In this document: positions 34,534-43,915 of the stretch, piece after piece
How positions within the stretch are numbered: the first letter of the stretch is position 1
Layout: each line of letters begins with the position of its first letter
NCBI GenBank assembly: GCA_902798815.1
Contig: CADBYH010000006.1
Location: 1 to 58,818, forward strand
DNA length: 58,818 nt
Reading direction: 5' to 3'
Source: an uncultured Erysipelotrichaceae bacterium
GTDB taxonomy: Bacteria; Bacillota_I; Bacilli_A; RF39; UBA660
The notes under the pieces: model-generated
Told to the model about the DNA's origin: nothing
Database searches by the model: none
The model's input: only the letters and a program-made list of their open reading frames with translations
Made by a program: the position numbers and the translations under genes

Positions 34534-34988
34534 ATATTTAATAAATAAATAGATAAAGATAGTATATTAGCAAATATACTTAGTAAAATATAAGGAAGAA
34601 GAAAGTATTTCTTTTTACCTATTAATGGTTCTGTTTCTTCAAATAAGAAGAGAGTTGATAATAATGTTCCTAGACAAGATGCAAATCCTAAAAAGTTATT
34701 ATTTAATCCAAAAAATACTATTGTAAATGACTGATTAAATAGATAATTAATTAGGAGAGTTTTTTTATATGACTTAGGTATTTCATTCATGGAATAATCC
34801 TTTATTACTGAATAAATAGTGTATGCTAGTAATATATAGATAATGGACCAAGCTATTCCATAAAACATTGGTGGTGGAGCAAAATTTGGTTTTATAATCT
34901 CTTTATAATACTTGTAATTTAATGGTAATATACTTGTTATGAACCATGGTAGTAAACATGTGACATATTTAATTATTTTTTTAATCAT
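34530..34988 (-). CDS. tspO: TspO/MBR family protein
   Basis: 152 residues, five transmembrane helices, on the minus strand. Family motifs: YKEIIKPNFAPPPMFYGIAWSIIYILL and the late FANILSLSIYLLN. TspO proteins bind porphyrins and similar ligands; in bacteria they act in tetrapyrrole or stress signalling. Start has an AGGAGATG site. It is isolated from neighbours, being convergent with the kinase and divergent from the rhomboid. Confidence 0.85.
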   Translation of the reverse strand: MIKKIIKYVTCLLPWFITSILPLNYKYYKEIIKPNFAPPPMFYGIAWSIIYILLAYTIYSVIKDYSMNEIPKSYKKTLLINYLFNQSFTIVFFGLNNNFLGFASCLGTLLSTLFLFEETEPLIGKKKYFLLPYILLSIFANILSLSIYLLNI

Positions 34989-35058
34989 TTAATCATCTCC
35001 TCTTTTATTATTTTATGTTTTATATTATAATATTATTAGTTTTTTAGGAGGATTTTTT

Positions 35059-36213
35059 ATGAAACAAGAAATGATACTTGATGATAAAAATATTATGGTT
35101 ATGAAGTTACTTCATTATTTTATAACTGAAAAGAATTATAATCCGATTATTCTACAAGGTGTTGAAAATGAAATATGGCTTGAGAATATGGATGAGGATT
35201 GTAAAATAGTTAGGATTGTATCTGGACATATTCATAATGATGAGCAGTTTCGTTTTGATGTATTTAAAACTAAAAGAATTCTAAAAAAGATTAAGAAGAA
35301 AACATTTTCTTTGAGTATGAATGTTATGAGTATATTCTTGGAAATGGGTGATAATGTTTCTGATGATATTAATGCAGATCCTAAGTTAATGTGTATTAAT
35401 ATTCACGAAGAGAGTGATATAAAGAAAAATGAGACTATTAAAAAGTTATTCCCAGATTTATCTAAAAAGATGAAATATTCTGAAGAGGGTATGGAACTTT
35501 TTATGAAGATTACTGGTGATATTAATAAACATAATAAGGATGATGCTTCTAGAATAGAAAAAGTATTTAGAAGTAAGGTTCCTTATGTTACTTATTTTCT
35601 TATAGCGGTTAATTGCATTTTCTTTTTTGTACCGATGTTGTTAATGCAATCTAATAACATGATGTTAATGTTGAGTGTTCATGGTCCTAGTGTAAGGGCA
35701 GGACAATACTATAGATTACTTACTGGTATATTACTTCATGGTAGTATTTTCCATTTGTTTTTTAATTGTTATGCTTTATATGTAATAGGATCTCAGATTG
35801 AAAGTTTTATGGGAAAATTTAAGTATCTTTTAGTATATTTATTCTCTGGACTTACGGGTTCGCTTTTATCTATTACATTTAGTGGTAATGTTGCTTCTAT
35901 AGGTGCAAGTGGTGCTATATTTGGACTTATGGGATCACTATTATATTTTGGATATCATTATAGGGTTTATCTTGGTAATGTACTTATGAGTCAAATAGTT
36001 CCATTAATTGTACTTAACTTAGGAATTGGTTTTATTGTTCCTGGTATTGATAATGCAGCTCATATTGGTGGATTAGTTGGAGGTTCAATAATTACTATGG
36101 CTTTAGGAGTTAAAGATAAGTCTTCTACTTTTGAAAAAATAAATGGGTGGATTATTACTATTGTATTTATGATATTTTTATGTTTTATGGCATTTGTTGT
36201 ATCTGCTAAATAG
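35059..36213 (+). CDS. Rhomboid family intramembrane serine protease
   Basis: 384 residues. A soluble N-terminal domain of about 170 residues (cytoplasmic, with beta/alpha pattern and MDEDCKIVRIVSGHI) precedes six to seven transmembrane helices. The catalytic pair is Ser284 in GASGAIFG and His335 in NAAHIGGLVGG; HGSIFHLFFNCYALYVIG is the conserved second helix. It cleaves membrane-protein helices. The architecture matches Bacillus GluP/YqgP, which has a similar soluble front part but also C-terminal TPRs that are absent here. Confidence 0.9.
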   Translation: MKQEMILDDKNIMVMKLLHYFITEKNYNPIILQGVENEIWLENMDEDCKIVRIVSGHIHNDEQFRFDVFKTKRILKKIKKKTFSLSMNVMSIFLEMGDNVSDDINADPKLMCINIHEESDIKKNETIKKLFPDLSKKMKYSEEGMELFMKITGDINKHNKDDASRIEKVFRSKVPYVTYFLIAVNCIFFFVPMLLMQSNNMMLMLSVHGPSVRAGQYYRLLTGILLHGSIFHLFFNCYALYVIGSQIESFMGKFKYLLVYLFSGLTGSLLSITFSGNVASIGASGAIFGLMGSLLYFGYHYRVYLGNVLMSQIVPLIVLNLGIGFIVPGIDNAAHIGGLVGGSIITMALGVKDKSSTFEKINGWIITIVFMIFLCFMAFVVSAK

Positions 36214-36283
36214 TTATTTATTATTGTATTTGATTTTAGAAAATGATAAAATTATTTTATAGTATTATAGTGAGGTGATATAT

Positions 36284-36538
36284 ATGTCACAAGAACAAAC
36301 TAGTTTGTTTGATCTTAGTAAGATTGATACAGAAAATATTAGAGTTACTTTGAAGGAGGTATATTCTTCATTAGAAGAGAGAGGATATAATCCAACTAAT
36401 CAGATTGTTGGTTACTTAATTAGTGGTGATCCTGGATATATTTCTAGTTATAATGATGCTAGAAATAAAATTCAGTCAATTGATAGAGCTAAGATAGTAG
36501 AAATTCTATTATTGGAATTTCAGAAGAATAATAAATGA
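36284..36538 (+). CDS. ireB: IreB-like regulatory phosphoprotein (UPF0297, YrzL)
   Basis: 84 residues. Matches the UPF0297 family along its length: QTSLFDLSKIDTENIRVTLKEVYSSLEERGYNP and GDPGYISSYNDARNKI. In enterococci IreB is phosphorylated by the Ser/Thr kinase IreK on N-terminal Thr and influences antibiotic tolerance. The start at 36284 follows GAGGTG; a GTG at 36275 is part of that site. First gene of a block conserved with Bacillus yrzL-yrrK-yrzB. Overlaps the next gene by 4 bases. Confidence 0.92.
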   Translation: MSQEQTSLFDLSKIDTENIRVTLKEVYSSLEERGYNPTNQIVGYLISGDPGYISSYNDARNKIQSIDRAKIVEILLLEFQKNNK

Positions 36539-36951
36539 GATATTTAGGACTTGATTTAGGAAGTAGAACTTTAGGAGTTTCATTAAGTGATAAGACAGGG
36601 TTAATTGCGTGTAGTTTAAAAACAATTAAACATGAAGAGGAATATGATAGATTAGTTAATGATGTTGTTTCTTTGGTTAATGAGTTTAGTGTTGATGCAA
36701 TTGTTTTAGGTTATCCTAAAAATATGAATGGAACTATTGGACCTAAAGGAGAATTAAGTGAAAACTTTAAAAAAAGTTTAGAAAACGTACTTGAAATTCC
36801 TGTTTATTTACAGGATGAGCGTTTAAGTACTAAAAGTGCAACTGATATGTTAATTCAAGGAAATGTTTCTAGAAAAGATAGGAAGAAAGTTGTTGATTCA
36901 GTTGCTGCTACTATAATATTACAGACATTTTTAGATGGGAGAGAGAAATAA
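36535..36951 (+). CDS. ruvX: Pre-16S rRNA nuclease / Holliday junction resolvase-like YqgF
   Basis: 138 residues. RNase H-like fold: first strand YLGLDLGSRTLGVSLSD with catalytic Asp, second acidic residue in QDERLSTKSA, third in VVDSVAATIILQTFL. Known as RuvX/YqgF, needed for 16S rRNA 5' maturation. The ATG overlaps the ireB stop as ATGA, a typical coupled arrangement. Confidence 0.93.
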   Translation: MRYLGLDLGSRTLGVSLSDKTGLIACSLKTIKHEEEYDRLVNDVVSLVNEFSVDAIVLGYPKNMNGTIGPKGELSENFKKSLENVLEIPVYLQDERLSTKSATDMLIQGNVSRKDRKKVVDSVAATIILQTFLDGREK

Positions 36952-36952
36952 T

Positions 36953-37249
36953 ATGCAGAAAAACACATTTAGTATGATAGATGAAAATGGTGTAGAAACA
37001 GTATATGATGTTTTATTTACTTTTGAAAGTGATGAAACAAATAAGAATTATATTGTTTATACTGATAATACAAGAGATGAAAGCGGAAATATAGAAGTTT
37101 ATGCTTCAATATATGATCCTGTTGATCCACATAGTAAGTTGGAGGCAATAGAAACAGAGAAAGAGTGGAAAGTTATTGAAACTATTTTAGATACGCTTCA
37201 AGAAGAAGTTAGAAAGAAAAATAATAAAGAGGATGCTGTCAGTGAATAG
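36953..37249 (+). CDS. yrzB: DUF1292 protein (YrzB)
   Basis: 98 residues, acidic. Pattern of the DUF1292 family: FSMIDENGVETVYDVLFTFESDETNKNYIVYTD, then an insertion-free end with EWKVIETILDTLQEE. Function not known. The start at 36953 is one base after the ruvX stop; upstream GGGAGAG serves it. Third gene of the conserved block. Confidence 0.88.
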   Translation: MQKNTFSMIDENGVETVYDVLFTFESDETNKNYIVYTDNTRDESGNIEVYASIYDPVDPHSKLEAIETEKEWKVIETILDTLQEEVRKKNNKEDAVSE

Positions 37250-37269
37250 TGCCTTTTTTTGGAGGTAAT

Positions 37270-38340
37270 ATGAAAGTAAGAATTAAACCAAAATTGTTTG
37301 TTTTTATTCCAGTTGTTATTGGTTTAATTTTATTGATTGGTGGATTATCTTGGTTATATTTAATTAGTCCAGTTGATAGAAATAGCAAAGAAGATGTAAA
37401 GATTGAAATAAAATCTGGTACTAATACATCAAAGATTGGAGAATTATTAAAAGAAAAGAAAGTAATAAAGAGTAAAACTCTTTTTAGGTTGTATGTAAAG
37501 ATTAATCATGTTTCTTCTTTAAAAGCTGGAACTTATAGGTTTAGTAAGAGTATGAGTTTGAACGAAGTAATTAAATTACTTGAAGATGGACGCATTTCTT
37601 ATGAGGATTCTTTAAAACTTACTTTTAAACCAGGAGATAGAATTACTGTTTATGCAAAAACTATTAGTAATAATACTAATAATAGTTATGATGATGTTAT
37701 TAATACTATTAATAATAAGGAATACTTAAAGACTTTAATAGATAAGTATTGGTTTTTAACAGATAAGATTTTAAATGATGATATTTATTATGCTCTTGAA
37801 GGATATCTTGCTCCTGATACATATTATTTTGATAGTGAGGATGTTAAGGTTGAAGAGATTATTACTAGAATGTTAGATGAAGAAGAAGATAATTTAGAAA
37901 AGTATAAATCGGTTATTAGTTCTGATGTTCATTACTATATTACAATGGCTTCTGTTATTCAGCTTGAGGGAACAACGACAGATAACAGAAAGGAAATAGT
38001 TGGTGTTTTTAAAAATAGACTTAGTTCTGGTTATAATATGGGTAGTGATGTTACAACATATTATGCTTTGCAAATTGATATGAAAGAGGATTTAAAAAGT
38101 GAACAATTTGCAACAATTAATCCATATAATACTAGAGCAGCAAATATGATAGGAAAAATGCCAGTAGGACCAGTTTGTAATCCTGGATTGTCAAGTATAG
38201 AGGCTAGTGCTTATCCTGCGGAAAATGATTATTTATTTTTCGTTGCTGATAAACATGGAAATATTTATTTCTCTAAGACAAATGCTGAACATAATAAGAA
38301 GATTGCAGAGATAAAGGCAAAAGGAGATTGGATTTTTTAA
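37270..38340 (+). CDS. mltG: Endolytic peptidoglycan transglycosylase MltG (YrrL)
   Basis: 356 residues. Cytoplasmic start, transmembrane helix at about 10-32, a LysM-like region (IEIKSGTNTSKIGELLKEKKVI) and the YceG catalytic domain with EGYLAPDTYYF, ASVIQLEGTT and GPVCNPGLSSIEASAYPA. It cuts nascent glycan strands to terminate elongation. The family stretch V-E-K-E reads I-Q-L-E here, so one of its two glutamates is replaced by Gln. Start at 37270 has TTGGAGG. Conserved position between yrzB and yrrM. Confidence 0.92.
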   Translation: MKVRIKPKLFVFIPVVIGLILLIGGLSWLYLISPVDRNSKEDVKIEIKSGTNTSKIGELLKEKKVIKSKTLFRLYVKINHVSSLKAGTYRFSKSMSLNEVIKLLEDGRISYEDSLKLTFKPGDRITVYAKTISNNTNNSYDDVINTINNKEYLKTLIDKYWFLTDKILNDDIYYALEGYLAPDTYYFDSEDVKVEEIITRMLDEEEDNLEKYKSVISSDVHYYITMASVIQLEGTTTDNRKEIVGVFKNRLSSGYNMGSDVTTYYALQIDMKEDLKSEQFATINPYNTRAANMIGKMPVGPVCNPGLSSIEASAYPAENDYLFFVADKHGNIYFSKTNAEHNKKIAEIKAKGDWIF

Positions 38341-38349
38341 GTGGTGTTT

Positions 38350-38940
38350 ATGATAGATAATAAAACTATAAATCAAATAAAGGAGAAGGCTTTAAATAGT
38401 AATATTCCTATTATTACTGATTCGGGTATTAATTATTTAATGAGATATATTAAAAAAAATAAAATAAAGAAGATTTTAGAAATTGGAACTGCAGTAGGTT
38501 ATTCTGCAATAAAAATGTGTAGTGTTGATGATGACATTTTTGTTACATCAATAGAAAGAGATGAAAAAAGATATTTAGAAGCAATTAAGAATATTAAAAG
38601 TGTAAATCTAGATAATAGAATTACTCTTATTTATAAAGATGCTTTAGATGTTAAATTATCTGAGAAATATGATTTAATTTTTATTGATGCTGCAAAAGCA
38701 CAAAGTATAAAGTTTTTTGAAAAATTTAGTGTTAATTTAGTTAATCATGGGACAATTGTTACTGATAATATGAATTTTCATGGACTAGTTCAAAAAAAGG
38801 AAGAAGAGATTAGTAGTAGAAATCTAAGGCAACTTGTTAGAAAAGTAAAGAATTATAAAGATTTTTTAGTTAATAATAATGATTATGATACTGAATTTCT
38901 TGAAGTTGGAGATGGACTTGCGATTAGTATAAAAAAATAA
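38350..38940 (+). CDS. trmR: tRNA 5-hydroxyuridine methyltransferase (TrmR/YrrM)
   Basis: 196 residues. O-methyltransferase fold with SAM motif ILEIGTAVGYSAIKM, VTSIERDEKR and YDLIFIDAAKAQ, and the metal-dependent COMT-like VTDNMNFHG. In Bacillus YrrM methylates 5-hydroxyuridine at tRNA position 34 to 5-methoxyuridine. Its position next to mltG and close to the two U32 genes fits exactly. ATG at 38350 follows GTGGTG, immediately after the mltG stop. Confidence 0.88.
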   Translation: MIDNKTINQIKEKALNSNIPIITDSGINYLMRYIKKNKIKKILEIGTAVGYSAIKMCSVDDDIFVTSIERDEKRYLEAIKNIKSVNLDNRITLIYKDALDVKLSEKYDLIFIDAAKAQSIKFFEKFSVNLVNHGTIVTDNMNFHGLVQKKEEEISSRNLRQLVRKVKNYKDFLVNNNDYDTEFLEVGDGLAISIKK

Positions 38941-38971
38941 AAGATATTCTTAATAAGAAGGAGTTGAAAGT

Positions 38972-39919
38972 ATGCAATTATTTCAAATATTAAGTTGTAG
39001 TGATGTTGGTACATGTTGTGGAAATTATGCAATTGCTAGTTTACTAGATATTGGTAGAAGAATGGTTTCTTTAGTTCAATTGTTAGTACCAATAGTATTA
39101 ATTTCATCGGCGATTTTTCAATTAGTTATGATGTTAATAAATCCAGATGATAAGAAAGGAACTAAGAAAATTATAAATAAAATAATTGCTGCAGTTGCTG
39201 TGTTTTTTATTCCAACGGCATTTGATTTATCTATAGGTGTTTTTCCAGACGATTTTTCTTTTGCTTCTTGTTGGGAAACTGCAAAAACTATGAGAGAGGT
39301 ATCTGAAGCTACGAAGTTAGAGTACAAAAAAGTTTCAGATGTAGATAGAAAAAAAATTATTGGTGATTCAACAGTATATGAAAAAGGTAAGGAGAAAGTA
39401 GATACTGGTGGTAGTGGTTCAAGTGGAGCTAGTGGTGTTGGAGCACAAAGAATGGTTAATACTGCTCTTGCAGAACTTGGTAATAATGAAGGAGATGGAT
39501 CACATCATAAGTATGAGGCGTTTAGTGGATTGGATGATAGTCAGCCATGGTGTGCTGCGTTTGTAACCTGGGTTGGAGGAGCAGCTGGATATTTGGACAA
39601 AAATATAATGCCAAGGTTTACTTCATGTGATTTTCCAAATTTATTTTCTAGTTATGGACTTGAAACTCATGGTTCAAGTTATAATCCAAGTGCAGGAGAT
39701 TTAATATTCTTTACTTGGGATTGTAGTGGGTTTACAAATCATGTAGGTATTGTTTTATCATATGATTCTAATTATATTTATACTATTGAAGGAAACACTT
39801 CTTGTGATGATTCATCTTTGAATAGTAAGTGTCATAGTTCTGATGGTGTATATAAGAAAAAGAGACCACGTGATTGTACTGTTGAGGGATATGCTACACC
39901 TAAATATCCTTCAAGTTAG
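38972..39919 (+). CDS. CHAP-domain cell-wall hydrolase with VirB2/TrbC-like membrane part
   Basis: 315 residues. The first 95 residues have two transmembrane helices (about 33-56 and 67-90) with a short NPDDKKGTKK loop, the layout of TrbC/VirB2 pilin-like proteins. Then a Gly/Ser linker and a CHAP domain with catalytic Cys194 (SQPWCAAFVTWV) and His257 (SGFTNHVGIVL). CHAP enzymes cut peptidoglycan peptides or act as amidases. The pairing is unusual. It is inserted between trmR and the trhP1 gene with a strong AGAAGGAG site and is probably cotranscribed. Confidence 0.8.
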   Translation: MQLFQILSCSDVGTCCGNYAIASLLDIGRRMVSLVQLLVPIVLISSAIFQLVMMLINPDDKKGTKKIINKIIAAVAVFFIPTAFDLSIGVFPDDFSFASCWETAKTMREVSEATKLEYKKVSDVDRKKIIGDSTVYEKGKEKVDTGGSGSSGASGVGAQRMVNTALAELGNNEGDGSHHKYEAFSGLDDSQPWCAAFVTWVGGAAGYLDKNIMPRFTSCDFPNLFSSYGLETHGSSYNPSAGDLIFFTWDCSGFTNHVGIVLSYDSNYIYTIEGNTSCDDSSLNSKCHSSDGVYKKKRPRDCTVEGYATPKYPSS

Positions 39920-39928
39920 GAGTATTAT

Positions 39929-40633
39929 ATGGAAAAGAATAGAAATGTTAGAATAATTGCTATGATAGGTATATTATCAATGTTTATTATTTATCTTATC
40001 TATCATTATGCAACAAAGGATACTAGTTTTAATAAATATAAAGTTGATAAAAGTAAGAATATTGTTTATTCAATTTATGGTAATGGGGATACATCTGTTC
40101 CAGAAATAAATATAAAGGGTGCAGGTGTAGAAGCAATAAATACTGCGATAGTTGATAAAGCGAATGATTTTTTAAATGGAAGAAATACAATATCTTATGA
40201 TTTTCATATAAATGGTAAAATATTATCTATTGCGATAAAATATGTAGATTATTATGATGAGGTTGTAAAATATCCGGTAATTACATTTGATGTTTATAAT
40301 ATTAATTTTTATGAATCAAAAATATTAAGTAGTAATGATATGCTTTCTATTTATGGAGTTAATGAAGCAGATGTTAAAGAAATAGTTGAAGGTAAATTTG
40401 TGGATTTTTATAATGATGAGTTAGAAAAAGGATATTTTCATGATGAGTGTGATTATGCCTGCTTTTTATACCAAAGAGGTATAACTGATGATAATTATAT
40501 GGATGATATTTATTATTATGTTAAAGATGGTAATTTGTATGTATTAAAACCTTTTAAGGTATATTCACCTTTTGGTGAAGATAAATACTATAAAGATGAA
40601 GACTATTATATTCAAATAACAGATTATAAGTAA
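39929..40633 (+). CDS. Hypothetical membrane-anchored protein, possible DUF4163/DUF3298-like
   Basis: 234 residues. One transmembrane helix (about 9-27), then an extracellular domain with VPEINIKGAGVEAINTAIVDKAND and ILSIAIKYVDYYDEVVKYPVITFDVYNI, resembling the DUF4163/DUF3298 domains of PdaC and RsiV. I am not sure of that match. It starts 9 bases after the CHAP gene and is likely its partner. Both interrupt the otherwise conserved order. Confidence 0.6.
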   Translation: MEKNRNVRIIAMIGILSMFIIYLIYHYATKDTSFNKYKVDKSKNIVYSIYGNGDTSVPEINIKGAGVEAINTAIVDKANDFLNGRNTISYDFHINGKILSIAIKYVDYYDEVVKYPVITFDVYNINFYESKILSSNDMLSIYGVNEADVKEIVEGKFVDFYNDELEKGYFHDECDYACFLYQRGITDDNYMDDIYYYVKDGNLYVLKPFKVYSPFGEDKYYKDEDYYIQITDYK

Positions 40634-40656
40634 GAAAGATTATTTCTTTCTTTTTC
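40632..40656 (+). terminator. Terminator-like hairpin
   Basis: Stem AAGAAAGA/TCTTTCTT followed by TTTC. Lies between the inserted genes and trhP1. Confidence 0.55.
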
Positions 40657-40693
40657 TTTTAAAATTATATATAATAATTTGGAGGTGATACTT

Positions 40694-41539
40694 TTGAAAA
40701 TACTTGCTGAAGTTATTAATAAAAATAATCTATATCTTGAAATTGTTGATGGTATTATTTTACCTATTAAGGATTATTCTGTTGAATCTGTTTGTTATTT
40801 TGATATAGATGAAATTATAAGTATAAAGAAGAATACTAATAGAGAAGTATTTGTTAAGATTAATAAGAATTTATTCAATAAAGATATTAGTTCTGTTAAA
40901 GAAATACTACAAACTTTAAATGATAATAAAATAGATGGTGTTTTTTTCTATGATCTTGCAATACTACAATTAAAGAATGAATTGAACTTAGATATAAAAC
41001 TTATTTGGAATCAGACTCATATGGTTAATAATTACAGAACTTGTGATTATTATTATAGTAAAGGTGTAGATTATGCTTTACTTGGTAAAGAAATTACTAT
41101 AGATGAAATATTAGAAATAATTAAACTTAGTAAGATTGGAAGTATGGTTGAGGTTGTTTCTTTACCTAGTGTTGGTTTTAGTAGAAGATTATTAGTATCA
41201 AATTATTATAATGATTTAGGAGTATCTGGTGATAAAGTTTTAAAAGTTAAAGAAAAGATTACTGATACTAATTATGATGTTATTGAAGATGAAAATGGTA
41301 CTTGTTTTTATTATGATAAGATTATGAATGGAACAGGTATTATTAAAGATTTATATAATAACGGATGTAATTATATAATATTTAGAGAGTATGGAATAGA
41401 TGATTTTTCAGAGTTATTATCAGATACAAAAGAATATATTGATAATAAATGTGAATCTTCTATGTATATAGATAAATATAAAAAGTTAGGGGATAGTACA
41501 AATTTCTTTTTTAAGAAAACTATTTATAAGGTGAAGTAG
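40694..41539 (+). CDS. trhP1: U32-family tRNA hydroxylation protein P1-like (YrrN)
   Basis: 281 residues. Starts at TTG, with GGAGGTG six bases upstream; no better start is seen. A shorter, divergent relative of the U32 peptidase-like proteins, located directly before the canonical one, as yrrN is before yrrO in Bacillus. The pair is required for prephenate-dependent hydroxylation of U34 in tRNA. The Cys cluster of the main U32 protein is absent, as expected for the partner subunit. Assignment rests mainly on context. Confidence 0.75.
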   Translation: MKILAEVINKNNLYLEIVDGIILPIKDYSVESVCYFDIDEIISIKKNTNREVFVKINKNLFNKDISSVKEILQTLNDNKIDGVFFYDLAILQLKNELNLDIKLIWNQTHMVNNYRTCDYYYSKGVDYALLGKEITIDEILEIIKLSKIGSMVEVVSLPSVGFSRRLLVSNYYNDLGVSGDKVLKVKEKITDTNYDVIEDENGTCFYYDKIMNGTGIIKDLYNNGCNYIIFREYGIDDFSELLSDTKEYIDNKCESSMYIDKYKKLGDSTNFFFKKTIYKVK

Positions 41540-41540
41540 T

Positions 41541-42734
41541 ATGAAAAAAATAGAATTATTATCTCCTGCGGGAGATTTAGAAAGACTTAAAGTTACTCTT
41601 TTATATGGTGCTGATGCAGTATATATTGGTGGGTACAAATATAGTTTAAGAGCAAATGCAAATAATTTTAGCATTGATGAAATTAGAGAAGGATGTAATT
41701 TTGCACATAAGTTGGGGAAAAAAGTTCATTTAACTTTAAATATAGTTTTTCATAATGAAGATATGGATGGTGTCGAAGATTATATAGATCAAGTTGTTTC
41801 TGCTGGTATTGATGCTTTTATTGTAAGTGATCCTTTTATTATTTCATTTATAAAGAATAAATATCCTAATGTAGAAGTACATTTGTCTACACAAAATTCT
41901 ACTACTAATTATGAGTCTATTAAATTTTTTGAAAATGAAGGAATCGATAGAGTTGTTTTAGCAAGAGAATTATCTAAAAATGAAATAAGTGAAATAATAA
42001 AAAAAGTTAAATGCGATATTGAGGTTTTTATTCATGGAGCAATGTGTACTTGTTTTTCTGGAAGATGTGCATTGTCAAATTATGTAACTGGTAGAGATGC
42101 TAATCGAGGTGGATGTGCACAGGTATGTAGATTTTCTTTTAAGAATGATGGATATAAGGATTTTACTTTTGCAACTAAAGATATGAATATGGCAGCGCAT
42201 ATTGGAGAATTAATAGATATGGGTGTTAGAAGTTTAAAGGTAGAAGGTAGAATGAGATCTTTATATTATTTAGCAACTGTTATTGGTACTTATAGAAATA
42301 TAATAGATGATTATTATGATGGTATTTTAAATGATAAATCTATGAAGATATATCAAGAAAGATTAGATAGAGTTGCTAACAGGGAAACATCAGATCATTA
42401 TTTTTCTAAAGAAGCTGATTATGAGGATCAATATTATACTGGAAGAAGTGAGGTATCAAATCAAGATTATTTAGGACAAGTTATTTCATATGATAAAGAA
42501 AATAAGTTATTGAAAATATATGAAAGAAATTATTTTGAAGTAGGAGATACTTTGGAGTTATTTACTTATGATGGTATTCATAAGGAATTTGTTTTGGATA
42601 AATTATATAACTGTGATATGGAGAGTATTGATGTTGCTAGACATCCAGATGATATTTATTATTTGTATTTAGATGTTGATTTTGAAATTCATGAATATTC
42701 AATGTTAAAAATAGTTAAGAAAGGGAGAGTTTAA
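41541..42734 (+). CDS. trhP2: U32-family tRNA hydroxylation protein P2 (YrrO)
   Basis: 397 residues. Clear U32 signature: opening ELLSPAGDLERLKVTLLYGADAVYIGG, then VFIHGAMCTCFSGRCALSNY and GGCAQVCRFSF, which give the four conserved cysteines, and SLKVEGRMRS. Acts with the preceding gene product to make 5-hydroxyuridine at tRNA position 34, the substrate of TrmR. Starts one base after the trhP1 stop. Confidence 0.92.
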   Translation: MKKIELLSPAGDLERLKVTLLYGADAVYIGGYKYSLRANANNFSIDEIREGCNFAHKLGKKVHLTLNIVFHNEDMDGVEDYIDQVVSAGIDAFIVSDPFIISFIKNKYPNVEVHLSTQNSTTNYESIKFFENEGIDRVVLARELSKNEISEIIKKVKCDIEVFIHGAMCTCFSGRCALSNYVTGRDANRGGCAQVCRFSFKNDGYKDFTFATKDMNMAAHIGELIDMGVRSLKVEGRMRSLYYLATVIGTYRNIIDDYYDGILNDKSMKIYQERLDRVANRETSDHYFSKEADYEDQYYTGRSEVSNQDYLGQVISYDKENKLLKIYERNYFEVGDTLELFTYDGIHKEFVLDKLYNCDMESIDVARHPDDIYYLYLDVDFEIHEYSMLKIVKKGRV

Positions 42735-42735
42735 T

Positions 42736-43857
42736 ATGACAAAAAATGAGAAAATTGCGATGAAAAACTTTTTAAATAAAGAAATTAATTTATCTGAATA
42801 TGCAACTAAGAGTTCTGATTTTTTGAGATTAAAAGACGAAGAAGAAGATATAAGACCTCCTTTTTTTCATGATATAGATAGAATAATTCATTCATTAAGT
42901 TACACTAGATATTTAGATAAGACTCAAGTATTTACTAAGAATATTAATGATCATATAAGTAAGAGAATTACACATGTTCAATTAGTTAGTAAGATTGCTA
43001 GGACAATTGGAAGAGCACTTAATTTGAATGAAGATTTATGTGAGGCTATTGCATTGGGACATGATATTGGACATACACCACTTGGACATGCAGGAGAAGC
43101 TATGCTTAATGAAATATCTCTTAGGGAATTAGGAGAATATTTTTCTCATAATATACAAAGTGTTAGACATTTAAATTATGTTGAAAACAATGGCAATGGT
43201 CTTAATTTATGTGTTCAGGTACTTGATGGTATTATGTGTCATAATGGAGAAATGTTAGATTCAATTTATAAACCAGAGAAAAAAGATATAAAGAAATTTT
43301 TAGAACAATATAATGATTCATATAAGGATATTAAAAAATCTAATAAAAATCATCCAATGACACTTGAGGGTTGTGTTGTTAGGATAAGTGATATTATTGG
43401 TTATATTGGAAGAGATATAGAAGATGCTATTATGATTGGTAAAATAAAAAGAAGTGATTTGCCAAATGAAATTGTAAATGTATTAGGTTGTACTAATAAA
43501 GAAATTGTAAATACTATTATTTTGGATATTATTAATAATAGTATGAATAAACCATATATTAAAATGAGTGAGGATGTTTATAAAGCGTTATTTGCTTTAA
43601 AAAAATATAATTATGATCATATATATAAATACAGTTTATCTGAAGAAAAGTTAGCATATTATAGTGATGGAATGAATAAAATATTTAAAAGATATTTAGA
43701 TGATTTAGATAATAAGAATAAAGATAGTATTATTTATAAATTTTTTCTTAATACTCAATGTGATGAATATTTATCAAATACATCAAATAAAAGAATTGTA
43801 ATTGATTTTATTGCTGGAATGACTGATGAAATGTTTTTGCGTGAAATTGAACTATAA
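42736..43857 (+). CDS. dGTP triphosphohydrolase-like HD protein
   Basis: 373 residues. HD-domain metal motifs: RITHVQLVSKIART (His), IALGHDIGHTPLGHAGE (His-Asp) and a later RISDIIGYIGRDIEDA (Asp). This is the layout of dGTPase/Dgt-type enzymes that release triphosphate from dNTPs. It starts one base after trhP2, at the place where Bacillus has udk, so it is a replacement in the operon. Confidence 0.87.
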   Translation: MTKNEKIAMKNFLNKEINLSEYATKSSDFLRLKDEEEDIRPPFFHDIDRIIHSLSYTRYLDKTQVFTKNINDHISKRITHVQLVSKIARTIGRALNLNEDLCEAIALGHDIGHTPLGHAGEAMLNEISLRELGEYFSHNIQSVRHLNYVENNGNGLNLCVQVLDGIMCHNGEMLDSIYKPEKKDIKKFLEQYNDSYKDIKKSNKNHPMTLEGCVVRISDIIGYIGRDIEDAIMIGKIKRSDLPNEIVNVLGCTNKEIVNTIILDIINNSMNKPYIKMSEDVYKALFALKKYNYDHIYKYSLSEEKLAYYSDGMNKIFKRYLDDLDNKNKDSIIYKFFLNTQCDEYLSNTSNKRIVIDFIAGMTDEMFLREIEL

Positions 43858-43860
43858 ATA

Positions 43861-43889
43861 TTGATAAATTTTAAAAAATATGATATAAT
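43861..43889 (+). promoter_or_regulatory. Strong promoter (TTGATA-17-TATAAT)
   Basis: -35 TTGATA at 43861-43866 and -10 TATAAT at 43884-43889 with 17-bp spacing and an upstream TG. Gives the downstream genes a start independent of the operon. Confidence 0.75.
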
Positions 43890-43915
43890 TAACTGACTTT
43901 GAGGGGGAAGTAGAA

